DNA of 22,258 bases from JAUXFK01 sp034189035 (GTDB lineage: Bacteria; Desulfobacterota; UBA8473): assembly GCA_034189035.1 (NCBI GenBank), contig JAXHVA010000070.1, positions 1 through 22,258 of the forward strand, read 5' to 3'. Numbering within the stretch: position 1 is the first letter of the stretch; each line of letters opens with the position of its first letter. Positions 8,008-16,513 of this stretch are shown piece after piece. Below the pieces are notes generated by a model that was given only the letters and a program-made list of their open reading frames with translations, did not search any database and had not been told where the DNA came from. The position numbers and the translations under genes were made by a program.

Positions 8008-8037
8008 AATTTACCAGACGAAGATTATGATAGTCAA
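8008..8037 (-). promoter_or_regulatory. Candidate sigma-70 promoter for the bzd genes
   Basis: On the minus strand, TTGACT (8032-8037) and TAAATT (8008-8013) are separated by 18 bases: 5 of 6 and 4 of 6 matches to the -35 and -10 consensus. It lies in unique sequence between the two repeat copies and would give a leader of about 265 bases through copy B1 before bzdN. Confidence 0.35.
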
Positions 8038-8083
8038 GGATAATCCATTTGTTTTTATTTTTTATTCTTACTTTGATTAATAC

Positions 8084-8112
8084 TTGACTTTTTAAAGGGC
8101 CTGGCGTATTAT
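8084..8112 (+). promoter_or_regulatory. Candidate sigma-70 promoter for the pad genes
   Basis: TTGACT at 8084-8089 and TATTAT at 8107-8112 with an ideal 17-base spacer, each 5 of 6 to consensus. A leader of about 350 bases, passing through repeat copy B2, would precede padB. Its -35 box lies about 46 bases from that of the opposing candidate bzd promoter, which leaves room for a shared regulator site. Confidence 0.5.
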
Positions 8113-8233
8113 TTGAACAAATTTAAATTTTTCCTATCCATTTATCATATCGTTGTTGTCTGTATTGCGCATGTACATTGCCCCAGCCTGTTCTTCTTCC
8201 GGTTATACTGAGAGTTGTCCCGATCATACTCGC

Positions 8234-8245
8234 TGTTTCGAAACA
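8234..8245. promoter_or_regulatory. Perfect 12-base palindrome in the pad leader
   Basis: TGTTTCGAAACA is its own reverse complement and lies about 115 bases downstream of the candidate pad start point, in non-repeat sequence. It could be an operator half-site pair, but one such palindrome in a spacer this long is not strongly unexpected. Confidence 0.2.
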
Positions 8246-8282
8246 ATATCTTTGCTTTATGCATTTGAGAAGATCAGCCGTT

Positions 8283-8452
8283 GTAACAGTTTAGCTTCCT
8301 GAAAAGAGTCGCTTCGACGACGGTCAAATTTCAATCCGTGTAAACTCGCACCTTTTCCCCTGATCTTTCTTAAGGCTCACTACACCTCGGATAAGTTACA
8401 CGCGTTATAATGTGACTGCCTTTGCGGAGTTAAGTCAATAACTATTTTAGGA
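8283..8452. repeat. MITE-like element, copy B2
   Basis: The left end GTAACAGTTTAGC, then TCGCTTCGACGACGGTCAAA and the CCGTGTAAACTCGC block, match copies A, C and D. The right arm, TTATAATGTGACTGCCTTTG with the end AAGTCAATAAC, instead resembles copies B1 and E. It looks like a hybrid of two subtypes, and its arms therefore pair imperfectly. It ends about 20 bases before padB. No clear target duplication. Confidence 0.65.
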
Positions 8453-8474
8453 AATAAGGAAGGGAGTGTATGCA

Positions 8475-11075
8475 ATGGGAGAGACTGGGCGTAGGCAAGA
8501 GATTTGGGAGGATGTTTGGATCCCCAGTACCTGTGGTGGTTGTTACAGCGCTTGCGCCATAAAGGTCCATCGTGTCAACGGAGTAGTTGTAGGCGTAGAG
8601 GGATTCCCAGAGTCTAAGCATGGTCCAGAAGGCGGTCTGTGCGGTAAGGGTATGGCCTCCATTCAAATCCTGTATGACTTCAATAGAAGAAATGTACCTT
8701 TGAGGAGAACGAATCCGAAGAAGGGACTCTATGAAGAGGGGAACTGGCAGGATATTTCGTGGGACCAGGCCCTCGATGAGATAGCAGAGAGGTTGAAGAA
8801 GATACTGGCTGAAGATCCCAGAAAACTGCTGGTTGCGGCTTCTCCATCTCCCAATCCAGCAGGAACTGTGGTAATGCAGGCCTTTGGGGCACTGCTTGGC
8901 ACGCCGAATTTCTTCTTCGGCGGAGCAGGTCTCCATTGTGGTTCTGGTGCCCATATGGCAGCGGGAGCGACCCACAGCTCCTGGTCCCATTGCCCGGATT
9001 GGAAATATGGTAACTATATTGTATTCTTTGGAGCAGGTAAAGGCTTTGGATCCGGGCACGGTGCCGGTATTATGATAAGACAGGCAGCCGAGGCTCGGGC
9101 CAGGGGATGCAAGACCGTGGTCTTTGATCCTATATGCAACTTCTCTGGGGGTAAGGCAACCGAATGGATTCCCCTTATACCCGGAACCGACGGTGCAATT
9201 GCACTCGCCATGACCAATGTTATACTCAATGAGTTGAATATCTTTGACGCTGCGTATATCAAGACAAAGACGAATGGTCCCTATCTCATTCGTCCTGACA
9301 TGAGATGCCTTAGGGACAGCGAAACCCAAAAGCCGCTCGTTTGGGATATCCAGGAAGGAAAGGCAAAGCCATATGATGATCAGACGATCAGGGACTATGC
9401 CATTTTGGGAAAGTATGCAATTGAGGGAATTGATTGTCAGCCGTCGTTTCAGCTGATTCGTGATCATGTCAAGAAGTACACCCCTGAGATGGCTTCTGAG
9501 ATAAGCACTGTTCCTGCAAAGACCATACGAAGGATCGCCACTGAGTTTGCAAATGCAGCTCAGGTGGGAAGCACTATTGTTATAGATGGAAAGGAACTCC
9601 CTTACAGACCGGTTTCAGCAGTTATATTTCGAGGGGGGCAGGGCCATTCAAATTCTCTTCATACCTGTGTTGCGGTGGATCGACTGAATCAACTGCTCGG
9701 GGCTGCCGACGTGCCAGGTGGTTGTCTTGGATGGCCTCCGAACGTGATGGGCTATCCAGGGACCGGTCGTCCTGTAATCGGGCCATCCGCAGGGCAAGAC
9801 GGCCTCCTCGTGGCCGGTCAGTTTGCTTTCCATATGCCCTGGCCTCTCGAAGAGCCAAAGCTTCCCTGCGAAATGCTATCATTGCAAGACCTGTTTCGCT
9901 TGGCAACCTTTTCCCCATATCCGCCAGGGGAAGGCAGGGAAGAACTGTGGGAAAAGGTAGGAATCGATTATCGGCTGGAGATGATGCTCAGTGTTGCGGG
10001 CAACCTCCCTTTAGCAGTTGCCGATCGAGATACAATGGCGGACTTTCTTCTTCAGATCCCCTTTATCGTATCCACGGATATATTTCCTACCGAATTTGCT
10101 GAGGGCTTTGCTGATATCGTTTTACCAGACACCTGCTACTTGGAAACCTTTACAATCATAGAAAATGTACCGACCTTTTTCTTTAGTCATGCCCCTGGGA
10201 TGGATGACTGGCACTGTCATATCAGACAACCGGTTGTCCCTCCTCAATACGAAAGGAGGTATTATATCGATGTATTGACAGACCTGGCAGACAGGATAGG
10301 TGCCAGACCCCAGTTGAATACCTTCTTTAATCTCATGGCCCGATATGACGAAGAACACCAGATTAAGATCGATGAAAAGGTGAGTTGGAATGATGTGATG
10401 GATAGATGGCTGAAGTATTGGTTTGGAGCAGAGCATGACCTTGAATGGTTCAAAAAAAATGGCTTCATCACATGGAAGAAGAGGGTTGAAGAGGCATACT
10501 TTCGACCGTTTATTAATACGAGGGTTCCCATTTACCTGGAGTATATGGTAGATCAGGGAGAGAAGACCAAAGAACTGGCTGAGGGAGTGGGTATTCACCT
10601 CAACTGGGACCAATACACCCCGCTGGTTGACTGGTTTCCATGTCCTCCACACGAGGCAGACCCCAAATATGATCTGTACTGCTTTTCATATCGTGATATC
10701 CTCCATACTGGTTCTTCGAATATTGGTAATCCATTAATCGATGAAGTGAGCCATACGAATCCCTATACCTATAATATTGTGATCAATACGGATACAGCAT
10801 GCAGAAAAGGATTAAAAGACGGCGATATTATAGAGATCGAGTCCTATAATGGTCAGAAGGTAGAAGGCCCTATAAAGACCATGGAAGGGTGTCATCCCCA
10901 GGTGATTGCGATTGCAGGTACAGCAGGTAAGTGGAGTAAAGGACAACCCATTGCGTTTGGTAAGGGGGTGAATTTCGACACCCTCCTTTTTTTGGATCTG
11001 GAGCATGCAGATCCAACGAGTCTGAACCTTGAGACAAGTGCCAAGGTCAGGATATGCAAGAAAGAGGGAAAGTAA
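8475..11075 (+). CDS. padB: Phenylacetyl-CoA:acceptor oxidoreductase, molybdopterin catalytic subunit (PadB)
   Basis: An 866-residue molybdopterin oxidoreductase (DMSO-reductase superfamily). The N-terminal [4Fe-4S] site is CGGCYSAC with a fourth Cys in GGLCGKG (C20, C23, C27, C56). LHCGSGAHMA at ~153-162 places a cysteine (C155) where nitrate reductase NapA and formate dehydrogenases carry their Cys/Sec molybdenum ligand. The C-terminal dinucleotide-binding domain covers about the last 130 residues. No twin-arginine signal with a hydrophobic stretch is present, so a cytoplasmic location is likely. The family enzyme oxidises phenylacetyl-CoA to phenylglyoxylate, releasing CoA and reducing quinone. 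Order padBCD-EFGHI and subunit sizes support this over other molybdoenzymes. I start at ATG 8475 (AGGGAG 8 bases upstream); GTG 8466 is an alternative. Confidence 0.82.
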   Translation: MGETGRRQEIWEDVWIPSTCGGCYSACAIKVHRVNGVVVGVEGFPESKHGPEGGLCGKGMASIQILYDFNRRNVPLRRTNPKKGLYEEGNWQDISWDQALDEIAERLKKILAEDPRKLLVAASPSPNPAGTVVMQAFGALLGTPNFFFGGAGLHCGSGAHMAAGATHSSWSHCPDWKYGNYIVFFGAGKGFGSGHGAGIMIRQAAEARARGCKTVVFDPICNFSGGKATEWIPLIPGTDGAIALAMTNVILNELNIFDAAYIKTKTNGPYLIRPDMRCLRDSETQKPLVWDIQEGKAKPYDDQTIRDYAILGKYAIEGIDCQPSFQLIRDHVKKYTPEMASEISTVPAKTIRRIATEFANAAQVGSTIVIDGKELPYRPVSAVIFRGGQGHSNSLHTCVAVDRLNQLLGAADVPGGCLGWPPNVMGYPGTGRPVIGPSAGQDGLLVAGQFAFHMPWPLEEPKLPCEMLSLQDLFRLATFSPYPPGEGREELWEKVGIDYRLEMMLSVAGNLPLAVADRDTMADFLLQIPFIVSTDIFPTEFAEGFADIVLPDTCYLETFTIIENVPTFFFSHAPGMDDWHCHIRQPVVPPQYERRYYIDVLTDLADRIGARPQLNTFFNLMARYDEEHQIKIDEKVSWNDVMDRWLKYWFGAEHDLEWFKKNGFITWKKRVEEAYFRPFINTRVPIYLEYMVDQGEKTKELAEGVGIHLNWDQYTPLVDWFPCPPHEADPKYDLYCFSYRDILHTGSSNIGNPLIDEVSHTNPYTYNIVINTDTACRKGLKDGDIIEIESYNGQKVEGPIKTMEGCHPQVIAIAGTAGKWSKGQPIAFGKGVNFDTLLFLDLEHADPTSLNLETSAKVRICKKEGK

Positions 11076-11076
11076 G

Positions 11077-11733
11077 ATGAGATTGGGAATGGTTATAGAT
11101 CTGGCCAGATGTGTCGGCTGCTACAGTTGTACTCTGGCATGCAAGCAGGGAAACTTTCTGCCCCCTAGTATATTCTGGAATCGGGTGCTCATCAGTGAGA
11201 GGGGGAAATACCCCGCTGTGACGAAACTCATCTATCCTGTGCTGTGCAATCATTGTAAGGACGCAGCCTGTGTCCGGGTCTGCCCCACTTCTGCGACCAC
11301 GAGGCGCGAGGATGGGATTGTCCTTATTGACGAGAACAAGTGCGTGGGGTGCAGGTACTGTCTCATCGCCTGTCCTTATCAGCAGAGATACTTTTATAGC
11401 GCAAAAGCCCGGGATAGGGGATATCACTCTGGCCAGGGTTTAACTGCTTATGAAAAATTGGGCAGGCAGGTTTATCCTCTGCAAGCAGGTGTGGTTATGA
11501 AATGCACCCTTTGCGCAGACCGAATAGATGGAGGTCTTGAGAGGGGGTTGAAACCGGGAATAGACAGGGAAGCCACCCCAATTTGCGTCAATGCCTGCCC
11601 GGCCAGTGCCAGGTATTTTGGCGATTTGGATAACCCGTACAGTGATGTATCAGGCCTTATAAGTGCAAAGAAGGGGTACCAGCTTCACCCGGAATTTGGT
11701 ACTGACCCTTCAGTATACTATTTGAGTTATTAA
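11077..11733 (+). CDS. padC: Phenylacetyl-CoA:acceptor oxidoreductase, iron-sulfur subunit (PadC)
   Basis: A 218-residue NrfC/DmsB-like electron-transfer subunit with four [4Fe-4S] cysteine groups: CVGCYSCTLAC near residue 12, CNHCKDAACVRVCP, CVGCRYCLIACP, and MKCTLCADR with ICVNACPASAR. It would pass electrons from the PadB active site to the membrane subunit PadD. The ATG at 11077 follows the padB stop by a single base and has GAGGG 8 bases upstream inside padB. Longer upstream frames exist but lack a site. The DMSO-reductase-type trio of catalytic, four-cluster and NrfD subunits is complete with the next gene. A repeat element separates it from padD. Confidence 0.82.
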   Translation: MRLGMVIDLARCVGCYSCTLACKQGNFLPPSIFWNRVLISERGKYPAVTKLIYPVLCNHCKDAACVRVCPTSATTRREDGIVLIDENKCVGCRYCLIACPYQQRYFYSAKARDRGYHSGQGLTAYEKLGRQVYPLQAGVVMKCTLCADRIDGGLERGLKPGIDREATPICVNACPASARYFGDLDNPYSDVSGLISAKKGYQLHPEFGTDPSVYYLSY

Positions 11734-11742
11734 TCATATGCG

Positions 11743-11874
11743 GTAATAGTTTAGCTTTTTGAAAAGAGCTGCTTTAACGACGGTCAAATTTTAATGCGAG
11801 TTTTACACGGATTAAAATTTGACCGTCGTTAAAGCTTAATGATAGCTTTCTATTTCAAAGCGCTAAAATGATAC
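11743..11874. repeat. MITE-like element, copy C, with 8-bp target duplication
   Basis: A compact 132-bp copy between padC and padD. Ends are GTAATAGTTTAGC and the inverted GTATCATTTTAGC. The arms CTTTAACGACGGTCAAATTT (11772-11791) and their complement (11814-11833) form a long near-perfect stem with a short loop. Direct repeats CATATGCG at 11735-11742 and 11875-11882 flank it exactly, a clean 8-bp target-site duplication. As it lies inside the gene series, the hairpin would be present in the pad transcript. Confidence 0.88.
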
Positions 11875-11915
11875 CATATGCGAAATTTAATCAGTAAGGA
11901 GATGAGAGGTATGAT

Positions 11916-12806
11916 ATGGAAGTAAAACCGTATGAGTGGATGGTAAAATTCTCACCGCAAAAGGAGTGGATAATGAACCAGGGCCTGCTCCTTTGGCTTG
12001 CGTTCTTCTTTATTGAATTGGGTGCAGGTACATACTTTGTCTCACTCTTTCTGAATAGTCTGTGGGGCATGGTCATCGGTTTTATTATCACTACCCTGAT
12101 CGGGGGAGGGCTTCACCTTTTATACCTGGGAAGGCCTTCTCGGTTCTGGCGTATTCTGTGGAGCACAGGGTGGCGCAACTCGTGGGTCTCCCGTGGTCTT
12201 ATCTTCATAGTGATTTTCATCGGTGTTGGGATCTCCCACCTTGCACTGTACAAGTTCTCTGGGCCTGATGCCGCCTTTCCCCTTGGGATCGTGATGTACG
12301 TCATCTCGTTTCTTTGCATCATATACGGTGGTTTTGCCATGAGCTATGTCAATGCCATCCCACTTTGGAATACTCCTTTACTCCCGGTGTTGTATGTGGT
12401 TTCAGGGCTGTGGGGAGGAGCGGGTTTGGCTATGGGGGTTGCTCTTGGCACCTCTGATAGTGTTATGATGGCCATAGTGGAAACATGGGTCCGTATTCTT
12501 CTGATCAGTTTTCTCTTCCTTGTGATCGTATACCTATGGACCATGACATATGGAATGCCTGCAGGAAAGCAATCGGTTTCAGTGATACTGAGGGCCCCTT
12601 TGGCTCCCCTCTTCTATGTGGGGGTATTGTGGATAGGCATATTCGTACCATTGATGGTTGTGATTTATGCCTTTGCTGTGGGGATAGAGACGGTTCCATC
12701 CTATTTGCTGGTCATGGCCATACTCTTCGAGTTAGTGGGTGATCTCTGTATACGTTACTGCATATTGAAAGGCGGCCTTTATGCTCCGCTTATCCCCTCT
12801 TCTTAA
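11916..12806 (+). CDS. padD: Phenylacetyl-CoA:acceptor oxidoreductase, membrane subunit (PadD, NrfD/PsrC family)
   Basis: A 296-residue, strongly hydrophobic protein with about eight membrane helices. Near the N-terminus EWIMNQGLLLWLAFFFIELG leads into the first helix, and LGRPSRFWRILWSTGWRNSW followed by VSRG between helices 2 and 3 is the signature of NrfD/PsrC quinone-reactive subunits. No haem-ligand pattern is needed in this family. It would anchor PadBC and hand electrons to the quinone pool, in keeping with the membrane-bound enzyme known from Thauera. The start is supported by AGAGG 6 bases upstream of the ATG. It is displaced from padC by the repeat insertion and from padE by 385 bp carrying another repeat. 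Confidence 0.82.
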   Translation: MEVKPYEWMVKFSPQKEWIMNQGLLLWLAFFFIELGAGTYFVSLFLNSLWGMVIGFIITTLIGGGLHLLYLGRPSRFWRILWSTGWRNSWVSRGLIFIVIFIGVGISHLALYKFSGPDAAFPLGIVMYVISFLCIIYGGFAMSYVNAIPLWNTPLLPVLYVVSGLWGGAGLAMGVALGTSDSVMMAIVETWVRILLISFLFLVIVYLWTMTYGMPAGKQSVSVILRAPLAPLFYVGVLWIGIFVPLMVVIYAFAVGIETVPSYLLVMAILFELVGDLCIRYCILKGGLYAPLIPSS

Positions 12807-12829
12807 TAATTACTACAGCGACACTTATA

Positions 12830-13090
12830 CAATCTGTTTGAGAGGCCTCTTGACGAGCATATATTGAGTTGTCACGGCGACGGCAGTCATATTTATAACC
12901 CGTGCCGTCTTAGTGAGCGTAAAGTAAATAACAGTATTGATCTTTATAATGAGGCAACGAATATACATAATCATCCGGTAAAATTTTGTTTTTTCTTAAC
13001 GCTCGCTACAACACTCAAACAGTTGCATGCGTTATAAAAATATGATTGCCGTTGCCGTGACCGATTTTTACAACGAGAAGCCAATAATAA
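12830..13090. repeat. MITE-like element, copy E (diverged)
   Basis: Fills most of the 385-bp spacer between padD and padE. Core arms pair at 12871-12899 (GTCACGGCGACGGCAGTCAT onward) and 13031-13061. The inner block CTTAGTGAGCGTAAAG is mirrored by CTTAACGCTCGCT. The right arm block ACACTCAAACAGTTGCATGC then GTTATA resembles the right arms of copies A and D. Outer boundaries are approximate and no target duplication was found. Confidence 0.6.
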
Positions 13091-13191
13091 TTTTGAGTTT
13101 TTTGTCAACCGTTCTTCGTTTTGCGAAGCGCAAAGATCTTTAGTCAAGTTGCCCATGAGAAAGAGCCAGGCTGGTCAGTGAGGAGGGATAT

Positions 13192-13755
13192 ATGAAAGAG
13201 ATAAGGCTCCACGGCAGAGGAGGGCAGGGTGCTTCCATTGCAGCGGAGATGCTGGCTGCTTCATTTGTCCTCGATGGCAAATACGCCTCGAGCTTTCCCA
13301 TGCACGGCTTTGAGAGAAGAGGTGCCCCGGTCACTGCCTTTGTTCGGGTTGACGAAATGCCCATACGAGAGAAGACGCAGATATACACCCCCGATTGTCT
13401 GATGCTCCTGGATCCGATGCAAAAGGGTTCACCGACCGTATATGCGGGGTTGAAGCCTTCGGGTATCCTCGTGCTCAATACACCAGGGCCTCTCAAGGAA
13501 AAACCTGACGATATCCTTCAATTGATCGGTGCCATAGATGCCACCCATATCGCCCTTCAACAACTCGGTATCCCTGCGACCAACACATGCATACTGGGGG
13601 CATTTGCCGCCACAACCCGTTGGTTGACCCTTGGCTCTATATTATCCAGTATAGAGCAGTACTTTAAAGGGGACCTCGTTCAGAAGAATATCAGGTGTGC
13701 GCAAAAGGGCTTTGAGGAAGTTGTGCTTCACAAAGGAGACGGCCATGGATTTTAA
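13192..13755 (+). CDS. padE: Phenylglyoxylate dehydrogenase, gamma subunit (PadE)
   Basis: A 187-residue protein of the pyruvate/2-oxoacid:ferredoxin oxidoreductase gamma family. The diagnostic HGRGGQGASIAAEMLA is at residues ~7-22, followed by FPMHGFERRGAPVTAFVR, the conserved region that contacts CoA in the family. In Azoarcus evansii the gamma subunit belongs to the NAD+-dependent phenylglyoxylate dehydrogenase, which turns phenylglyoxylate, CoA and NAD+ into benzoyl-CoA, CO2 and NADH. The ribosome-binding site GGAGG is 5 bases before the ATG. It overlaps padF by 11 bases. The order gamma-delta-alpha-FAD-beta is the padEFGHI order, which is why I prefer this to a generic 2-oxoacid oxidoreductase. 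Confidence 0.82.
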   Translation: MKEIRLHGRGGQGASIAAEMLAASFVLDGKYASSFPMHGFERRGAPVTAFVRVDEMPIREKTQIYTPDCLMLLDPMQKGSPTVYAGLKPSGILVLNTPGPLKEKPDDILQLIGAIDATHIALQQLGIPATNTCILGAFAATTRWLTLGSILSSIEQYFKGDLVQKNIRCAQKGFEEVVLHKGDGHGF

Positions 13756-14014
13756 GACAGTTCGTGAAGCACCTTGGGCAGAAGCAGAGAAACTATGGAG
13801 CATAAAGACAGATCAGTGGCGATTTCAGAGGCCGCAGACCAAGGCGGGCAAATGCCGTCAATGTGGGTGGTGTTACATCTTCTGTCCATGTGGGTGTATT
13901 GTTGAAAGAGGTACCTACTTTGCCGCTGATCTCGATTACTGTAAGGGGTGCGGAATATGCGCCCGTGAGTGTGCGGTAGATGCGGTTATAATGGTGAAAG
14001 AGGAGGTTCCGTAA
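13745..14014 (+). CDS. padF: Phenylglyoxylate dehydrogenase, delta (ferredoxin) subunit (PadF)
   Basis: An 89-residue two-cluster ferredoxin-type subunit. Cysteine motifs are CRQCGWCYIFCPCGC and CKGCGICARECAVDA, the usual paired [4Fe-4S] sites of the delta subunit in pyruvate-oxidoreductase-like complexes. It would carry electrons from the thiamine site (PadGI) toward the FAD subunit PadH. The ATG at 13745 has AAAGGAG 6 bases upstream and overlaps the last codons of padE, indicating coupled translation. The frame is open further upstream but only within padE. Confidence 0.82.
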   Translation: MDFKTVREAPWAEAEKLWSIKTDQWRFQRPQTKAGKCRQCGWCYIFCPCGCIVERGTYFAADLDYCKGCGICARECAVDAVIMVKEEVP

Positions 14015-14015
14015 G

Positions 14016-15224
14016 GTGGAGACGCAAATAAAGGGCCATGTAAGGGTCCTCGATGGCAACAGGGCAGCAGCCTGGAGTGTTTTACTCTCCAGACCGGACG
14101 TGGTAGCTCTCTATCCCATCACCCCTCAGACACAGGTAGTAGAGCAGCTCTCCCAATTCCATGCTGAGGGACTGTTACATGCCGAGATGGTGGAGGTCGA
14201 GGGGGAGAACTCGGCAATGAGTACGGTTTTAGGTGCATCTGTTGCAGGTGGGCGAGTCTTCACTGCAACCTCATCGTGGGGTCTCGAGTTCATGCATGAC
14301 GTCTTGCTGGTGGCTGCGGGTATGAGGGTCCCGGTGGTGATGGTCAATGTGAACAGGGAGTCCACATCCATCCCTGCTGTGGCTGTTAGCCGTCAGGATG
14401 TCTGGACAGAGAGGGATTCAGGGTGGATTCATATTGAGGCAGAGACATGCCAAGAGGTACTCGACTCGATAGTCATGGCCTACAGACTGGCCGAAGACCC
14501 TGATGTCCTGCTACCGGTAATGATCAGCTATGATGGCTTCTATCTCTCCTATCTCTCTGAGAGAGTAGAGATACCAACACAAGAGGATGTGGATCGATTT
14601 CTTACGCCAGTAGCTCAAACCGATCGGCCGAAGATTGTCCCTGGCGAGCTCTTGAGCTTTGGTGGGTTTACCTTTCCAGAATCCTTTGCTGAGTACAGGA
14701 TGAAACACTGCCTGGCATTGGAGCGGGCTAAGGAAAAGATAGAAGAGATAGACAGGGCGTATCATCGAGCCTTTGACAGAAGCTATGGAGGGGTGATCGA
14801 GGAGTACAGAACTGAAGATGCTGAAATCGTCATTGTGGGTATGGGGACCGAGATGGGGACAGCAAAGGGAGTGATAGACGAAACACGCGATGAAGGGATG
14901 AAGGTGGGCCTTATCAGGGTTCGGATGTACCGCCCTTTTCCTAAGGAGAGGCTGGCAAAGGCATTGATGGGAAAGAGGACGGTCGGTGTCATAGACAAGA
15001 GCGTCTGCTTTGGTTGGAATTGCGGCCATCTATTCATGGAGATGAAACCCGTGATATTGGACCTGGATAAACCCATACCTATGGCCGATTTTATCGGAGG
15101 TCTGGCGAGTGCCGATATAACGAAAGACCAGATAAGAAGGGTGATAAAGAGTACTTTTGAGGCATCCCAGGGGAAGCCCTACAGGGAGGTTACCTGGTTG
15201 ATACTTGGATACCTGGAGGAATAG
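14016..15224 (+). CDS. padG: Phenylglyoxylate dehydrogenase, alpha subunit (PadG)
   Basis: A 402-residue alpha subunit of the 2-oxoacid:ferredoxin oxidoreductase family. YPITPQTQVVEQLS (about 33-46) and EVEGENSAMS (about 60-69) are the thiamine pyrimidine-domain motifs, with the glutamate that activates the cofactor; a transketolase C-terminal-like domain follows (EIVIVGMGTEMGTAKGVIDE). It forms the thiamine-diphosphate active site with PadI. It starts with GTG, one base after the padF stop, with GGAGG 9 bases upstream; the next in-frame ATG is well inside the domain. Substrate assignment rests on synteny with padEFGHI. Confidence 0.82.
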   Translation: METQIKGHVRVLDGNRAAAWSVLLSRPDVVALYPITPQTQVVEQLSQFHAEGLLHAEMVEVEGENSAMSTVLGASVAGGRVFTATSSWGLEFMHDVLLVAAGMRVPVVMVNVNRESTSIPAVAVSRQDVWTERDSGWIHIEAETCQEVLDSIVMAYRLAEDPDVLLPVMISYDGFYLSYLSERVEIPTQEDVDRFLTPVAQTDRPKIVPGELLSFGGFTFPESFAEYRMKHCLALERAKEKIEEIDRAYHRAFDRSYGGVIEEYRTEDAEIVIVGMGTEMGTAKGVIDETRDEGMKVGLIRVRMYRPFPKERLAKALMGKRTVGVIDKSVCFGWNCGHLFMEMKPVILDLDKPIPMADFIGGLASADITKDQIRRVIKSTFEASQGKPYREVTWLILGYLEE

Positions 15225-15235
15225 CGGAGATAAAG

Positions 15236-16504
15236 ATGGTTCAAAGGAAGAATGTGATCATTGGTTGCGGTCATGGGGCATTGAGCGCATTGAAGGCAAT
15301 ACGGGCTTTTGACAGAGACTGTGATGTAGTGGTGGTTACCAGGGAAGAACATCCCCCTTATTCGCCTACTGTCCTTCCATACATACTTGCAAACAAGACG
15401 GATGTATCTAGATTTTGTCTTGCGGATGAGGCCTTTTTCGACAAGATGGGCGCCTCTTTTATCATGAAAAAAGAGGTTATTTCAATAGAGCCTGAAAATA
15501 AAGAGATAATCTATAAAGATGGAGACAGGGAAGACTACAACACCCTCCTTATAGCCACGGGTTCAAGACCGGTTTTCCCTTCGATAAAGGGACTCAAAGA
15601 GACCGGATTCTTTGACCTGCACACTGTAGGCGACTGTCAGAGGCTGCTGAAGCATTTGCAAGGAGGCATGGATATCGCAATACTCGGTGCCGGCCTGATA
15701 GGGATAGAGGTGGCTATGGCCCTCAGGCAGAGGGGACACAGGATTAAGGTGATCGAAAGGGAGGACAGGATCCTCCCATTGTACTTTGATCGTGAGGGAG
15801 CAACCCTTGTCGATCGAGTGCTTCGCGATCAGGGGATCGAAACCTTTACAGGGAAGCAAGCAGTTGAGGTGAAAAGAGACAGAGGAAAGAGAGTGATCGA
15901 CCTCTTTGATGGCAGCTTCATAGACACTGAAATTCTCATCAGCGCTGCAGGGGTGGAGCCCAGTATATCCCTTCTTCAAGGGAGCGGGGTCAGGACAAAC
16001 CAGGGGGTCCTGGTTGATAATCAGATGATGACCAACATCCCGGATATATACGCTGCAGGAGACGTGGCGGAGTCCCCCAATTTCTTTACAAAAGAGCCGG
16101 GAGTGAGTGCCATAATCCCCATCGCTATAGCACAGGGGAAAGTTGCAGGTATTCATATGGCAGGAGGGGATGGCAGCGAGTACCAGGGATGGATCCCTAT
16201 GAATATTTTTCCCTTCTTCGGTAATGTGGCTTGCTCAGTAGGCGTATGCCTCAATGGGGGACAAGTGCTTATGGAGATGGATGAGGAACGCAAGAGATTG
16301 AAGAAGCTGATCTTTCAGGAAGAGAGGCTCGTAGGGGCCATGTTTGTGAACGTTACGGTTGATCCTGGTGTTATATTGTACCTGATCGAGAAGAGATTGG
16401 ACTTGGGGCAGTACAAAGAGATGCTTTTTGAGAGGCCGAGGGAAATGAGTCGCTGGCTGATGATGGAGACAGAGAGGAAAGAAGGTATGTCTGTCCAGGC
16501 TTAG
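15236..16504 (+). CDS. padH: Phenylglyoxylate dehydrogenase, FAD/NAD+ epsilon subunit (PadH)
   Basis: A 422-residue pyridine nucleotide-disulfide-type oxidoreductase. Features in order: an FAD-binding Rossmann motif (VIIGCGHGALSALKAI, ~5-20), the ATGSRPVFPS segment (~107-116), a second Rossmann motif for NAD (AILGAGLIGIEVAMAL, ~149-164), and the FAD motif IYAAGDVAE (~281-289). There is no redox CxxxxC disulfide, so it serves as electron-transferring reductase. Placed between alpha and beta subunit genes, it is what makes the phenylglyoxylate enzyme NAD+-dependent, unlike simple ferredoxin-linked relatives. GGAG lies 6 bases before the ATG. Confidence 0.82.
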   Translation: MVQRKNVIIGCGHGALSALKAIRAFDRDCDVVVVTREEHPPYSPTVLPYILANKTDVSRFCLADEAFFDKMGASFIMKKEVISIEPENKEIIYKDGDREDYNTLLIATGSRPVFPSIKGLKETGFFDLHTVGDCQRLLKHLQGGMDIAILGAGLIGIEVAMALRQRGHRIKVIEREDRILPLYFDREGATLVDRVLRDQGIETFTGKQAVEVKRDRGKRVIDLFDGSFIDTEILISAAGVEPSISLLQGSGVRTNQGVLVDNQMMTNIPDIYAAGDVAESPNFFTKEPGVSAIIPIAIAQGKVAGIHMAGGDGSEYQGWIPMNIFPFFGNVACSVGVCLNGGQVLMEMDEERKRLKKLIFQEERLVGAMFVNVTVDPGVILYLIEKRLDLGQYKEMLFERPREMSRWLMMETERKEGMSVQA

Positions 16505-16513
16505 GGGGGGAAA

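Noticed and set aside
8102..8117. Sigma-54-like site (TGGC, then TTTGAA) upstream of padB
   Set aside because: It lacks the GC of the -12 element and overlaps a better sigma-70 match at 8084-8112.
8442..9467. 341-codon open frame antisense to padB
   Set aside because: It lies opposite a molybdoenzyme with clear cluster and cofactor motifs, has no ribosome-binding site and shows composition expected of an antisense frame.
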